DNA of 64,000 nucleotides from Propionibacteriaceae bacterium ZF39 (GCA_039565995.1 CP154795.1:3472001-3536000), one strand, 5' to 3'; shown: positions 7,272 through 15,584, counted from the first letter of the stretch. Notes: generated by a model not told the origin, from the letters alone. Numbers and translations are program-made.

Positions 7272-8795
7272 TCAGGAGAGCGGCTCGACGACCGACTCGG
7301 CGTCCTGCACCTCGGCAGGCCTGGCCGTCTTCGGCAGGGACACCCGCACCAGCGCGACCGCCGGGATGAGTGCGACCAGCACGAGCCCGAGGGCATAGGG
7401 CGCGGCGTCGGCGTACGCCAACTCCTCGGTGTTCATCCACAGGCGCGTGGCGAGAGTCTCGAACCCGGCCGGGCGCAGCAGCAGGGTCGCGGGCAATTCC
7501 TTCATCGCACTGAGCATCACGAGCACGAACCCGGCCGCGATCCCCGGCATGGCCAGCGGAAGGGTCACGCGTCGCAGTACGCGACCGGTGCCGGCTCCCA
7601 GCGACCGGGCCGCCTCCTCGATGCGGGGCGACGACGTGACGACGGCTCCCCGGATCGCCCCCATCGCCGCGGACAGCAGCAACAGCACATAGGTCAGGAC
7701 CAGCAGGGGCCATTCCTGATAGATGGCCCGGGCGTACCGGATCCCGAAGAACACCATCGCCAGCGCCACGACGAGTCCCGGCAGACCGTGCGCGAAGTAG
7801 ACGACCTGCTGCACGGTCCGCGACAACTTCGACTGCGACCGGGCGCCATAGATGCCGAGCGGCAGCGCCGCCAAGGTCGCGATGGCCGCGGCGGCCGCAC
7901 AGACCAGAACCGTGTTGGCGACCACCTCACCGAGTTCCCCCGGGAGCCCGGCCCCGATATCGGAGAGGAACCAGCGCAGCACGGCGACGACGGGGTACGC
8001 CAGGCTCACGGTGAGCACGCCGACCAGCAGGGCCACCACCGGCACCTGCCACACCCCCAGCCGCAGCGGCACGGGTGGGCGCTTCGGTCCCTGCGCATTG
8101 CCGAGCGACGACGCTTTCGACCGCGTACGCATCTCGGCACCGGTGATGATGAGGGTCATGACGACGAGTACGCAGGCCAGGACCGCGGCCGGCAATCGAT
8201 CGAACGACGCGCGATAGGACATGAAGATCGCCCGGGTGAACACGTCGTAGCGCATCAGTGCGACCGAGCCGAAGTCGGACAACGTATAGGTCGCCACCAG
8301 CAATCCGCCGGCAGCGGCGGCCGGGCGTACCGTCGGCCAGGTCACCCGGCGGAAGACCGTCCAGCGGTTCTGGCCGAGACTCGCGGCGACCTCCTCGAGC
8401 GTGCCTCCCGTCGAGCGCAGCGCGGCCGCGGCCGAGAGATACACATAGGGGAAGGTGCTCCCCGTGAGCACCATCACCGAGCCGAAGGCGCCCTCGATAT
8501 CGGTGGTGGAGATCCAGGCGTACGCCGCCACATAGCTCGGCATCGCCAACGGCAGGGCCGCCGCGACGCGCCAGATGCCCCGTCCGGCGAGGTCGGTGCG
8601 CTCGGTCAGCCATGCCAGGCCGACCCCGAACACCGTCGCCAGCCCCGTGACCGCCACGACCAGGAACGCACTGTTGAGCAGCAGCGCCATCGTGCGCGGG
8701 CTCGCGAGCGTGGAGATGACCGTGGCGCGATTGCCGGTGGCCACGTGGAAGAGGAGGTACGCCAGCGGCAGCATCGAGAACACCGCGACCAGCAC
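7272..8795 (-). CDS. fbpB: Iron(III) ABC transporter permease
   Basis: 507 residues from GTG 8795; about 12 hydrophobic segments in two homologous halves, each with an EAA-type loop (EEVAASLGQNRWTVFRRVTWP; EEAARSLGAGTGRVLRRVTLP, slightly longer in the sequence). It forms the membrane channel for ferric iron delivered by FbpA. The frame stays open upstream to a stop at 8862-8864 and reads a plausible cytosolic N-terminus (TILRRRSVASTPRIIVALS), yet contains no ATG, GTG or TTG there. Either GTG 8795 is used or initiation is at a rare codon near 8846-8849, which lies just after AGAGGAC. Confidence 0.88.
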   Translation of the reverse strand: MLVAVFSMLPLAYLLFHVATGNRATVISTLASPRTMALLLNSAFLVVAVTGLATVFGVGLAWLTERTDLAGRGIWRVAAALPLAMPSYVAAYAWISTTDIEGAFGSVMVLTGSTFPYVYLSAAAALRSTGGTLEEVAASLGQNRWTVFRRVTWPTVRPAAAAGGLLVATYTLSDFGSVALMRYDVFTRAIFMSYRASFDRLPAAVLACVLVVMTLIITGAEMRTRSKASSLGNAQGPKRPPVPLRLGVWQVPVVALLVGVLTVSLAYPVVAVLRWFLSDIGAGLPGELGEVVANTVLVCAAAAAIATLAALPLGIYGARSQSKLSRTVQQVVYFAHGLPGLVVALAMVFFGIRYARAIYQEWPLLVLTYVLLLLSAAMGAIRGAVVTSSPRIEEAARSLGAGTGRVLRRVTLPLAMPGIAAGFVLVMLSAMKELPATLLLRPAGFETLATRLWMNTEELAYADAAPYALGLVLVALIPAVALVRVSLPKTARPAEVQDAESVVEPLS

Positions 8796-8959
8796 CGACA
8801 GCGCAACGATGATGCGCGGGGTGCTGGCGACGGAGCGGCGACGCAGGATGGTGAGGTCCTCTCAGCGAGTGCTTCCCGGAACCCGGGGAAATTGGCCAAC
8901 CCGGCGGGTCCCGCAGCATGCTACGGGGCCGCGCCGGGCAGGCGTACGGACGATCAGTC

Positions 8960-10015
8960 TCAGATCATGCCGACGTCGCGCATCATCGCCTGGGTGGCAT
9001 CGAGCGAGTCGAGGTCGTTCAGGTCGATCTTGCTGGCATCGGACAGGTCGAGCGGCTTCAGGTCGTATTTCGGCGTGATATCGGACCGGACGGGATATTC
9101 GGCGGTGTCGTCGGCGAAATACTTCTGGGACTCCTCGGACAGCAGGAAGGCGATCGCCTTCTCCGCCGCCTCGGGCTTCTTCGTCGACTTCAGGATGCCG
9201 GCGCCGGCGACGTTGATCAGGCCGGCCGGGTCGCTGGCGGGGAAGAACGTCAGCTTCGACTTCACATCGGCGGGGTTCTTGCCGTCGGCGAACTTGTACC
9301 AGTAGTAGTGGTTGATCAGGCCCAGACCGACCTCACCGCGCTCGACGGCCTCGAGGGCGGCGTTGTTGTTGGCATAGACCTTGGGGTTGAGGGCCTTGAA
9401 GTCCTGCAGCCACTTCTTGGCACCGTCCTCACCCTTGGCCACGCGCAGCGCGGTGACGAAGGACTGGAACGAGGCATTGGTGGGGGCGTACCCGATCTTG
9501 TCGACGAACTCCGGCTTCAGCAGGTCGTCGACCGACTTCAGGTCGGCGCCGGCCGGCGTGACCTCGGGGTTGTACGCCACCACACGCGCGCGGCCGGACG
9601 TCGCCACCCAGGTCTTGTCGGCGTCGACCCAGGTCTGGTCGATGCCGGCCACGGTCTCATCGGCCAGCGGGCGGAGCATGTCGTTCTTCTTCAGGGCACC
9701 CAGCGCACCGGCATCCTGGGAGAAGTAGACGTCGGCGGGGCTGCGGTCGCCCTCCTCCATCAGCTTGGCGGCGAGCTCGGCGGTGCCGGCGTACTGCACC
9801 TCGACATCGCGACCGACCTCGGCCTCGAGCTTGTCGAGCAGCGGTCCGACGAGCTTCTCGCTGCGACCGACATACAGAACAAGTGCGCCGTCGGCATCGC
9901 CGGCTGCGCTTTCGGACGCGCCCGCGGCCGGGGCACTGGACGAGCCGGAGGAGCAGCCGGCAAGCATGACGGCGCTGGTCAGCGCGGCCGCAACCGCGAG
10001 AAACGTTCTCTTCAT
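8960..10015 (-). CDS. fbpA: Iron(III) ABC transporter substrate-binding lipoprotein
   Basis: 351 residues. An N-terminal lipoprotein signal ends in LAGC (Cys21), followed by a Ser/Ala/Gly-rich linker. The mature part is a class-II periplasmic binding fold of the FbpA/FutA type: ALVLYVGRSEKLVGPLLDKL, SPADVYFSQDAGALGAL, and the tyrosine-rich INHYYWYKF that in relatives supplies iron-coordinating Tyr residues. It captures ferric iron outside the membrane and passes it to FbpB. A DtxR/IdeR-like box lies 35 bp upstream of the start, so it should be induced by iron starvation. Confidence 0.92.
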   Translation of the reverse strand: MKRTFLAVAAALTSAVMLAGCSSGSSSAPAAGASESAAGDADGALVLYVGRSEKLVGPLLDKLEAEVGRDVEVQYAGTAELAAKLMEEGDRSPADVYFSQDAGALGALKKNDMLRPLADETVAGIDQTWVDADKTWVATSGRARVVAYNPEVTPAGADLKSVDDLLKPEFVDKIGYAPTNASFQSFVTALRVAKGEDGAKKWLQDFKALNPKVYANNNAALEAVERGEVGLGLINHYYWYKFADGKNPADVKSKLTFFPASDPAGLINVAGAGILKSTKKPEAAEKAIAFLLSEESQKYFADDTAEYPVRSDITPKYDLKPLDLSDASKIDLNDLDSLDATQAMMRDVGMI

Positions 10016-10049
10016 TGATGAACTCCACAGAGGGGAAACAGGTACACGG

Positions 10050-10068
10050 TGAGGGTAGCCTTACCTAA
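10050..10068 (-). promoter_or_regulatory. DtxR/IdeR-type iron box upstream of fbpA
   Basis: Minus-strand TTAGGTAAGGCTACCCTCA matches TWAGGTWAGSCTWACCTWA at 17 of 19 positions. It lies 35 bp upstream of the fbpA start, with the adjacent sequence too AT-poor to name a promoter with confidence. Confidence 0.75.
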
Positions 10069-10111
10069 CAGCGTCCCGCAACGCGGTCCGGGCCGCTGTG
10101 ACCCGAATCAC

Positions 10112-11926
10112 TCAGCGGCCTGGCCGGGATGGGGTCGCGAGCTTGAGGAGCGCCACCGACTTGGCGCCGATCTCGGCCCAGTGGTCCTGCTTGCCGACCC
10201 CCGTGGAGCTGAGCTCACCGTTGCAGAACAGCGACTCGCTGGGTCCTTCGAGCTGGACCGCTGCGCTCTCGTTGCCGAAGTTGACCAGGATCGACAACTC
10301 CTCCCCACGCATGACCATGAACCACTGGTCGTCGGGGCTGTGGTCGACCGTCGTCCACTCGAAACGCGGGTCGGTGAGATCGGGCCAGGTGCGGCGGAGC
10401 TTGATCAGGTCCCGATACGCCGACAGCAGTCGCGCATGGTCGCCCTCGTCGGTCTCGGCCCAGTTGAGCATCGAACCCGTGAAGGTCGATTCGGCCTGGG
10501 GATCGGGGACCTCGATATCGCCCCACTCCATCTTCTTGAATTCCTCGAATCGACCGTTGGTGACGGCCGCGGCCAGGTCGGGTTCGGGGTGGGACGAGAA
10601 GAACATGAACGGCGTCGACGCGCCCCATTCCTCGCCCATGAAGATCATCGGCGTACACGGCCCGAGCAGGATCAGCGCCGCCGCAATGATCAGCTCGTCG
10701 GTCGTGTAGTCCTTCGACAGACGACGCCCGTCGGCGCGGTTGCCGATCTGGTCGTGGTTGTCGGAACAGACGACGAGGCGCCAGGTCGGGGTGCGGTTGG
10801 TGTCGAGCTGTCGGCCATGGCGTCGCCCGCGGAACGTGGAGATCGTCCCGTCGTGGAAGAAGCCGGTCTCGAAGACCTTGGAGAGCGCCTCGAGCGAGGC
10901 GAAGTCGGCGTAGTAGCCCGAGTCGTCACCGGTGAGGTTGGCCAGCAGCGCGTGGTGGAAGTCATCACTCCACTGCGCGGTCAACCCGAAGCCCTGGGCC
11001 TCGCGCGGAGTGATGAGGCGCGGGTTGTTCTGGTCGGATTCAGCGATCAGCGACAGCGGCCGGCCGAGGAATGCGCTGAGCGCACCCACCTCGACGGCGA
11101 TCTCCTCGAGGATGTGCTCGGCCCGATGATCGATCAGCGCATGCACCGCATCCAGCCGCAGCCCGTCGACGTGGAAGTCGCGCAACCACATCAGGGCATT
11201 GTCGATGATGTAGCGCCGCACCTCGTCGGAGTCCTCGCCGTCGAGGTTGATCGCACTCCCCCACGGGCTCTGGACGGCATCGTTGAGGTAGGGCCCGAAG
11301 CGGGGCAGGTAGTTGCCCGAGGGCCCGAGGTGGTTGTAGACGACGTCCTGGATCACGCCGAGCCCGCGCGCGTGACAGGCCTCCACAAACCTGATGTACG
11401 CCGCAGGGGTCCCGTAGGCGTGATGCACGGCGTACCAGCCCACGCCGTCATAGCCCCAGCCGTGGTCGCCGTTGAACGCGTTGACGGGCATGAGTTCGAC
11501 GAAGTCGATGCCGAGCTCGACGAGGTGGTCGAGTCGCGAGATGGCGGAGTCGAGCGTGCCGGGCTGGCCGTTGGGCCCGGGTGCGAAGGTGCCGATGTGG
11601 AGTTCATAGACGACGCCACCGGCGAGCTGGCGACCGGTCCAGGCGTCGTCGTTCCAGGTGTGGTCGGCGAGGTCATAGGTGCGCGACAGCCCGTGGACCC
11701 CGTGGGGCTGCCACCGCGACCGCGGGTCGGGCAGCGGGTGGGGGTCGTCGTCGAGGAGATAGCCGTAGTCGATGCCGGTGCGCGTCATCTCGTCGGGCAG
11801 TGGGCCCATCGTCACCCACCAGTCGCCCTCCACGCGCCGCAGGGGGAAGTGCCTGCCGTCGGCCAGCAGGGTCACCTGCTTGGCTGCTGGTGCCCAGACG
11901 TCGAAGTTGATCGGTCGCGTGGTCAT
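10112..11926 (-). CDS. treZ: Malto-oligosyltrehalose trehalohydrolase
   Basis: 604 residues; GH13 enzyme releasing trehalose from maltooligosyl-trehalose. The N-terminal CBM48-like domain (FDVWAPAAKQVTLL) is followed by the (beta/alpha)8 barrel with conserved regions VIQDVVYNHLGPSGNY, DGLRLDAVHAL (nucleophile Asp259), LSLIAESD (acid/base Glu296) and SDNHDQIGNRA (Asp392). TreY, which makes its substrate, and TreX are not in this window, so the trehalose genes may be split or continue elsewhere. Upstream is murB, 28 bp away and in the same direction. Confidence 0.94.
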   Translation of the reverse strand: MTTRPINFDVWAPAAKQVTLLADGRHFPLRRVEGDWWVTMGPLPDEMTRTGIDYGYLLDDDPHPLPDPRSRWQPHGVHGLSRTYDLADHTWNDDAWTGRQLAGGVVYELHIGTFAPGPNGQPGTLDSAISRLDHLVELGIDFVELMPVNAFNGDHGWGYDGVGWYAVHHAYGTPAAYIRFVEACHARGLGVIQDVVYNHLGPSGNYLPRFGPYLNDAVQSPWGSAINLDGEDSDEVRRYIIDNALMWLRDFHVDGLRLDAVHALIDHRAEHILEEIAVEVGALSAFLGRPLSLIAESDQNNPRLITPREAQGFGLTAQWSDDFHHALLANLTGDDSGYYADFASLEALSKVFETGFFHDGTISTFRGRRHGRQLDTNRTPTWRLVVCSDNHDQIGNRADGRRLSKDYTTDELIIAAALILLGPCTPMIFMGEEWGASTPFMFFSSHPEPDLAAAVTNGRFEEFKKMEWGDIEVPDPQAESTFTGSMLNWAETDEGDHARLLSAYRDLIKLRRTWPDLTDPRFEWTTVDHSPDDQWFMVMRGEELSILVNFGNESAAVQLEGPSESLFCNGELSSTGVGKQDHWAEIGAKSVALLKLATPSRPGR

Positions 11927-11954
11927 CGGATTCCTGGGGGATCGGGGATGAAGG

Positions 11955-12998
11955 TCAAAGGGCGCAGCCGATCAACACCGGCTCGGGCACCAGGGTGACG
12001 CCGAAACGCTCCTGCACGCCCGCGCGGACCGTGCGGGCCAGTTCGACCACGTCGGTCGCGGTCGCCTCGCCGCGGTTGGTGAGCGCGAGGGTGTGCTTGG
12101 TCGACAGGGTCGCGCGCCCGGCACCGAGGTCCGCACCGAAGCCCTTGGAGAATCCGGCGTTGTCGATCAGCCAGGCTGCGGAGGTCTTGACGAGGCCGTC
12201 GGCAGTCGGGAACCGCGGCGCCCGCTCGGGCAGTGTGTCGGCCACCTCGACGGAAAGGATCGGATTCGTGAAGAACGAGCCCGCGCTCCACGTGTCATGG
12301 TCGGCCTCGTCGAGCACCATGCCCTTGCCGCGCCGCAGGTCGAGCACGGCCTCGCGCACCGCGTCGGCATCGGCCCGCTCGCCGACCTCCACTCCGAGCG
12401 ACCGGGCCAACTCGGCGTACCGGATCGGGGCCGACATCTCGCCCAACGGAAGCTGGAACGTCACCGAGAGCACGACCCAGCGGCCCGGCTCGGCCTTGAA
12501 CTTCGACCAGCGATAGCCGAAGCCGCATTCGGCGGCGGTGAAGGTTTTGAGCTCGCCGGTGGAGCGGTCGAGCGTGCGGACGCGCGCGAGGGTCTGGGAG
12601 ACCTCCGCACCATAGGCACCGACGTTCTGGATCGGGGTCGCGCCGGTCAGGCCAGGGATGCCCGAGAGTGCCTCGAGCCCGACCCAGCCCTGGGCGACGG
12701 AATGCGCGACGACGTGATCCCACGGTTCGCCGGCCGCGATGGTGACGAACGCACCGCTGCAGGCGTCGATCTCGGCGTCGATGCCGCGCGTCCGGATCAT
12801 GATGACCGTGCCGTCGAAGCCCTCGTCGGCGATCAGCACATTGGATCCGCCACCGAGGAGCAGGGTCTGCTCGCCGGCTGCATCGGCTGCGCGCACGGCG
12901 TCGATCAGCTCCTGCTCGGTGCTGGCGACGACGAATTTCGTCGCGGGACCACCGACGCGGAGCGTGGTGAAGCGGGCGAGGGTGTCGACCTCGGTCAT
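11955..12998 (-). CDS. murB: UDP-N-acetylenolpyruvoylglucosamine reductase
   Basis: 347 residues; FAD/NADPH-dependent reduction giving UDP-N-acetylmuramate for peptidoglycan. It shows FAD-binding TTLRVGGPATKFV and LLLGGGSNVLIADEGF, the GIPGLTGATPIQNVGAYGAE loop, the catalytic-serine segment SAGSFFTNP and the C-terminal Glu in EPVLIG. It has the type I layout, with a long insert around residues 190-240. Its ATG overlaps the hadB-like stop by 4 bp (ATGA), placing it third in an operon with the two MaoC-fold genes. Confidence 0.95.
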   Translation of the reverse strand: MTEVDTLARFTTLRVGGPATKFVVASTEQELIDAVRAADAAGEQTLLLGGGSNVLIADEGFDGTVIMIRTRGIDAEIDACSGAFVTIAAGEPWDHVVAHSVAQGWVGLEALSGIPGLTGATPIQNVGAYGAEVSQTLARVRTLDRSTGELKTFTAAECGFGYRWSKFKAEPGRWVVLSVTFQLPLGEMSAPIRYAELARSLGVEVGERADADAVREAVLDLRRGKGMVLDEADHDTWSAGSFFTNPILSVEVADTLPERAPRFPTADGLVKTSAAWLIDNAGFSKGFGADLGAGRATLSTKHTLALTNRGEATATDVVELARTVRAGVQERFGVTLVPEPVLIGCAL

Positions 12999-13381
12999 CG
13001 GGAAACCGTCGCCTTGCCCTTGCCGACCACGGTTTCGCCGTTGTCGATCGTGGCGATGAGAGCGAGCTGATAGGGGCCCTCGCCGTCATCGGTGACCGTG
13101 GCGACGACCGTCAGCGCCGTGCCGTCGGCGTCATCGGGCACCGGCACCGGCTTGGAGAACCGGAACGAGCAGTCGGTCACGCGCGCCGGGTCGCCCGCGA
13201 AATCGGTCGCCGCCCTCATCGCCACACCCATCGTGAGCATGCCGTGCGCGAGTACGCCGTCGAGGCCGAGCGCCGTCGCGAAGTGGTCGGAGAAATGGAT
13301 CTGGTTGAAGTCGCCCGAGGCCCCCGCATAACGCACGAGCTGCTGGCGGGTGAAGCTGGTTTCGAGGGTCTGCTCGCTCAT
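12995..13381 (-). CDS. hadB: MaoC-fold (R)-hydroxyacyl dehydratase subunit, HadB-like
   Basis: 128 residues, single hot-dog fold. It carries the hydratase motif YAGASGDFNQIHFSDHFA (catalytic Asp and His) and the GVLAHGMLTMGVAMR segment. In mycobacteria HadB is the catalytic partner of HadA in FAS-II. Here the ATG shares one base with the HadA-like stop, so the pair is coupled. Start chosen at 13381 because homology begins at MSEQTLETSFT. In non-mycolate actinobacteria the physiological substrate is uncertain. Confidence 0.85.
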   Translation of the reverse strand: MSEQTLETSFTRQQLVRYAGASGDFNQIHFSDHFATALGLDGVLAHGMLTMGVAMRAATDFAGDPARVTDCSFRFSKPVPVPDDADGTALTVVATVTDDGEGPYQLALIATIDNGETVVGKGKATVSR

Positions 13382-13821
13382 CACGCCTCCGTCTCGGTCG
13401 AGGATCCACCCTCGGCGGGACGGGTGTGGAACAGGCTGGACGTCATGGTGCACACGTGATCGCCGTCGACCGTATCGACGCTGGTAGCCACGGTGACCAT
13501 GTCGACCTGGCCGCGGACGCGGACGCTCTCGATCTTCACCGTCGCGTCGACGACATCGCCGGCGCGCAGGGGCCGGGCGTACGCAAATTTCTGCTCGACG
13601 TGGATCGTGCGGTTGAGCGCGATCCCCAACTCCGGGTCGCCGAAGACCGCATCCCAGTTGGCCAGCACCACCGGAAACGTGGGCGGCGCGATCGCTTCGT
13701 CGCCGGAGTAGGCGGCGTTGTCGTCGCCCAGGGCGGCCGCGAACTCGGCAATCTTGCCCGCGGTCACGGTGTAGCGCAGCGGCGGATAGGTGCGCCCCGC
13801 GTGCTCGGTCGAAATCGGCAT
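13381..13821 (-). CDS. hadA: MaoC-like dehydratase N-terminal domain protein, HadA-like
   Basis: 146 residues; FAS1-type dehydratase-region hot-dog fold that lacks the catalytic Asp/His motif and stabilises HadB in the mycobacterial heterodimer. Conserved parts are YTVTAGKIAEFAAALGDDN, APPTFPVVLANWD and HVEQKFAYARPLRAGD. ATG 13821 lies 6 nt after a -10-like TAAGTT (minus strand), so a leaderless transcript is likely. The gene order rpmG, hadA, hadB seen in mycobacteria is kept, except that a nucleoside hydrolase on the other strand sits between rpmG and hadA. Confidence 0.85.
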   Translation of the reverse strand: MPISTEHAGRTYPPLRYTVTAGKIAEFAAALGDDNAAYSGDEAIAPPTFPVVLANWDAVFGDPELGIALNRTIHVEQKFAYARPLRAGDVVDATVKIESVRVRGQVDMVTVATSVDTVDGDHVCTMTSSLFHTRPAEGGSSTETEA

Positions 13822-13827
13822 GCCTGC

Positions 13828-13838
13828 CAACTTATCGT
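13828..13838. promoter_or_regulatory. Overlapping divergent -10 elements
   Basis: The 23-bp gap between hadA and the nucleoside hydrolase holds two back-to-back -10-like boxes that share two bases: TAAGTT on the minus strand (13828-13833) and TATCGT on the plus strand (13833-13838, sharing the T/A junction). Each ends 6 nt before its start codon. The -35 regions would lie inside the opposite gene. Confidence 0.5.
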
Positions 13839-13844
13839 CTCCGT

Positions 13845-14783
13845 GTGACACAACCGATCCTGCTGGACTGTGACCCGGGCCTCGATGATGCGGTAGCGCT
13901 GCTGCTGGCCGCGGGCGACCCACGCGTCGAAATCGCCGCGATCACCACCGTGGCAGGCAATCAGACCCTGGCCAAGGTGACCGACAACGCGCGGCGGTTG
14001 GCCCGGCTGGCCGGTCTGGACGTGCCGGTGGCGGCGGGGTGCGAGCGGCCGCTGGTACGCCCGCCGGCCTGGTCGACCATGCATGGCGACTCGGGACTGG
14101 GTGGGGTGGCGCTCGAGGTGGAGCCCGTCGCACTCGATCCGAGGCATGCCGTGGACGTGATCATCGGGGTAGTGATGTCGCGGCCCGGGGAGGTCACCCT
14201 GGTGCCCATCGGGCCGCTGACGAACATCGCGATGGCCGTCCGCAAGGAGCCGCGGATCGTCGAGAACGTGCGCGAGGTCGTGTTGATGGGCGGCGGATAT
14301 CACAGCGGCAACCGCACGGCCGTCGCCGAGTTCAACGTCCTGACCGATCCGGAGGCGGCACACATCGTGTTCGGGGAGGCGTGGCCACTGACGATGGTCG
14401 GGCTGGACCTGACGTGGCAGGCGCTGGCGACGCCCGACGTGATGGGTCGGATCGGGGCGGTCGACACGGCTGCCGCGCGGTTGGTGGTGGACATGCTCGG
14501 GTCGTACGCCGAGGCGTACCGGTCGAATCATTTCGCCTCTCCCCCGGTGCACGATCCCTGCGCGGTGGCGCGAGTGATCGATCCATCGGTGATGACGACC
14601 CGGAAGGCACCGCTGACCGTTGAGCTGTGCGGCACCGCCACTCTCGGCATGACCGTCGCGGATTTCCGCGATCCCGATCCGCAGTGCACGACTCAGGTCG
14701 CCGTGGACCTGGATGTCGAGCGATTCTGGGACCTGGTCGTCGGAGCGCTCTCCCAATTGTCCCAACCAACCAAGATCAACTGA
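13845..14783 (+). CDS. Inosine-uridine preferring nucleoside hydrolase
   Basis: 312 residues, GTG start. It hydrolyses the N-glycosidic bond of ribonucleosides for salvage. The Ca-binding signature LLDCDPGLDDAVALLLA is at the N-terminus, followed by VPIGPLTNIAMAV, VLMGGGYHSGNRTAVAEFNVLTD (cut here for length) and the C-terminal PPVHDPCAVARVID with a ligand Asp. Substrate preference cannot be read from sequence. It is the only plus-strand gene among minus-strand neighbours and separates rpmG from hadAB. Confidence 0.9.
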   Translation: MTQPILLDCDPGLDDAVALLLAAGDPRVEIAAITTVAGNQTLAKVTDNARRLARLAGLDVPVAAGCERPLVRPPAWSTMHGDSGLGGVALEVEPVALDPRHAVDVIIGVVMSRPGEVTLVPIGPLTNIAMAVRKEPRIVENVREVVLMGGGYHSGNRTAVAEFNVLTDPEAAHIVFGEAWPLTMVGLDLTWQALATPDVMGRIGAVDTAAARLVVDMLGSYAEAYRSNHFASPPVHDPCAVARVIDPSVMTTRKAPLTVELCGTATLGMTVADFRDPDPQCTTQVAVDLDVERFWDLVVGALSQLSQPTKIN

Positions 14784-14856
14784 ATAGTCCAGTTGGTCTC
14801 CACATGCAGTGACATTTGGGCGGCCACTCGCGAGCCCGTCCCCTGAAACGCGCCAA

Positions 14857-14884
14857 AGCCGACCGCCCGAAGGGGCGATCGGCT
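14857..14884. terminator. Bidirectional terminator-like hairpin
   Basis: Arms 14857-14868 and 14873-14884 (12 bp, one C/A mismatch) enclose a GAAG loop. It lies between the 3' ends of the convergent nucleoside hydrolase and rpmG genes. There is no T-run, as is common in high-GC genomes. Confidence 0.65.
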
Positions 14885-14900
14885 CTGCGTACGAGAAAGG

Positions 14901-15068
14901 TCAGCGAGTCTCGCGATGCGCAGTGTGGGTGTGGCACTTGGGGCAGAACTTCTTCAGCTCAAGACGATCCGGGTCGTTGCGCCGGTTCTTCTTGGTGATG
15001 TAGTTGCGCTCCTTGCACTCGGTGCAGGCCAAGGTGATCTTGGGCCGTACGTCAGAAGCTTTGGCCAT
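14901..15068 (-). CDS. rpmG: 50S ribosomal protein L33
   Basis: 55 residues, translated by eye: [20 protein letters not shown], then [20 protein letters not shown], then [15 protein letters not shown]. The two CxxC pairs (ACTEC, FCPKC) mark the zinc-binding form of L33. It lies just downstream of tRNA-Met and tRNA-Thr on the same strand, the same arrangement as rpmG2 in mycobacteria. A ribosome-binding site is not obvious in the tRNA-to-gene spacer apart from GAGGAC. Confidence 0.95.
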   Translation of the reverse strand: MAKASDVRPKITLACTECKERNYITKKNRRNDPDRLELKKFCPKCHTHTAHRETR

Positions 15069-15122
15069 CGTCGTAGTCCTCGTCGGTTGAAATGATCATG
15101 CGGGTGTGCCGAAACACGTGGG

Positions 15123-15196
15123 TAGCGAGAGCGGGATTCGAACCCGCGACCTCACGATTATGAGTCGTGCGCTCTCACCAACTGAGCTACCTCGCC
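15123..15196 (-). tRNA. tRNA-Met (CAT)
   Basis: 74 nt. The anticodon loop reads CTCATAA, giving anticodon CAT. The D-arm GCTCAGTTGGTGAGAGC and T-arm GCGGGTTCGAATCCCGC are intact, and the acceptor stem has two G-U pairs. It does not have the three G-C pairs of initiator tRNA in the anticodon stem (CACGA/TCGTG), so it is elongator Met. CCA is not encoded. Confidence 0.95.
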
Positions 15197-15230
15197 TGGG
15201 CCCCCCAGCGGTTTCCCACTGAAAGATCAG

Positions 15231-15303
15231 AGCCCCCAAGCAGAATCGAACTGCTGACCTTCTCCTTACCATGGAGACGCTCTGCCTACTGAGCTATAGG
15301 GGC
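15231..15303 (-). tRNA. tRNA-Thr (GGT)
   Basis: 73 nt. The anticodon loop ATGGTAA gives GGT, decoding ACC/ACU. The T-arm GCAGTTCGATTCTGC and D-arm GCTCAGTAGGCAGAGC are intact. It is first in the transcription unit tRNA-Thr, tRNA-Met, rpmG. Confidence 0.95.
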
Positions 15304-15327
15304 CAGGCACTTCCGTGCCGACGAGAA

Positions 15328-15357
15328 ACTATAGACAGCTGGAGCCACGGAAGGCAA
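15328..15357 (-). promoter_or_regulatory. Promoter of the tRNA-Thr/tRNA-Met/rpmG unit
   Basis: Minus-strand TTGCCT (15352-15357) and TATAGT (15328-15333) are separated by 18 bp, close to the housekeeping sigma-70/SigA consensus. The predicted start falls about 18 nt before tRNA-Thr. Confidence 0.75.
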
Positions 15358-15410
15358 ATACGATCCGGGCCGCCGGCCGGCCCGCAGCCCGGCGCACACC
15401 GCGGGGAGCG

Positions 15411-15439
15411 AAAAGGCCCCGGACTCGAAGTCCGGGGCC
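15411..15439 (-). terminator. Intrinsic terminator of tRNA-Tyr
   Basis: A perfect 11-bp stem (15415-15425 with 15429-15439) with a CGA loop, followed on the minus strand by TTTT (15411-15414). It begins 6 bp after the tRNA-Tyr 3' end. Confidence 0.85.
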
Positions 15440-15444
15440 GGGCG

Positions 15445-15527
15445 TGGCAGGTGCAGGATTCGAACCTGCGAAGGCGAAAGCCGACGGATTTACAGTCCGC
15501 TCCCATTGGCCGCTCGGGCAACCTGCC
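15445..15527 (-). tRNA. tRNA-Tyr (GTA)
   Basis: 83 nt, class II tRNA with an extended variable arm. The anticodon loop CTGTAAA gives GTA. Acceptor arms GGCAGGT and ACCTGCC pair perfectly and the T-arm is GCAGGTTCGAATCCTGC. It has its own terminator. Confidence 0.95.
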
Positions 15528-15584
15528 AAGGCGTTTTCACGCGAGAGGAAACGTTAGCACCACCGGCGCAGAAGGAGAAATCGC

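Noticed and set aside
7209-9305. 698-codon plus-strand open frame
   Set aside because: Antisense to fbpB and fbpA with a shadow-like composition; the minus-strand proteins have clear families.
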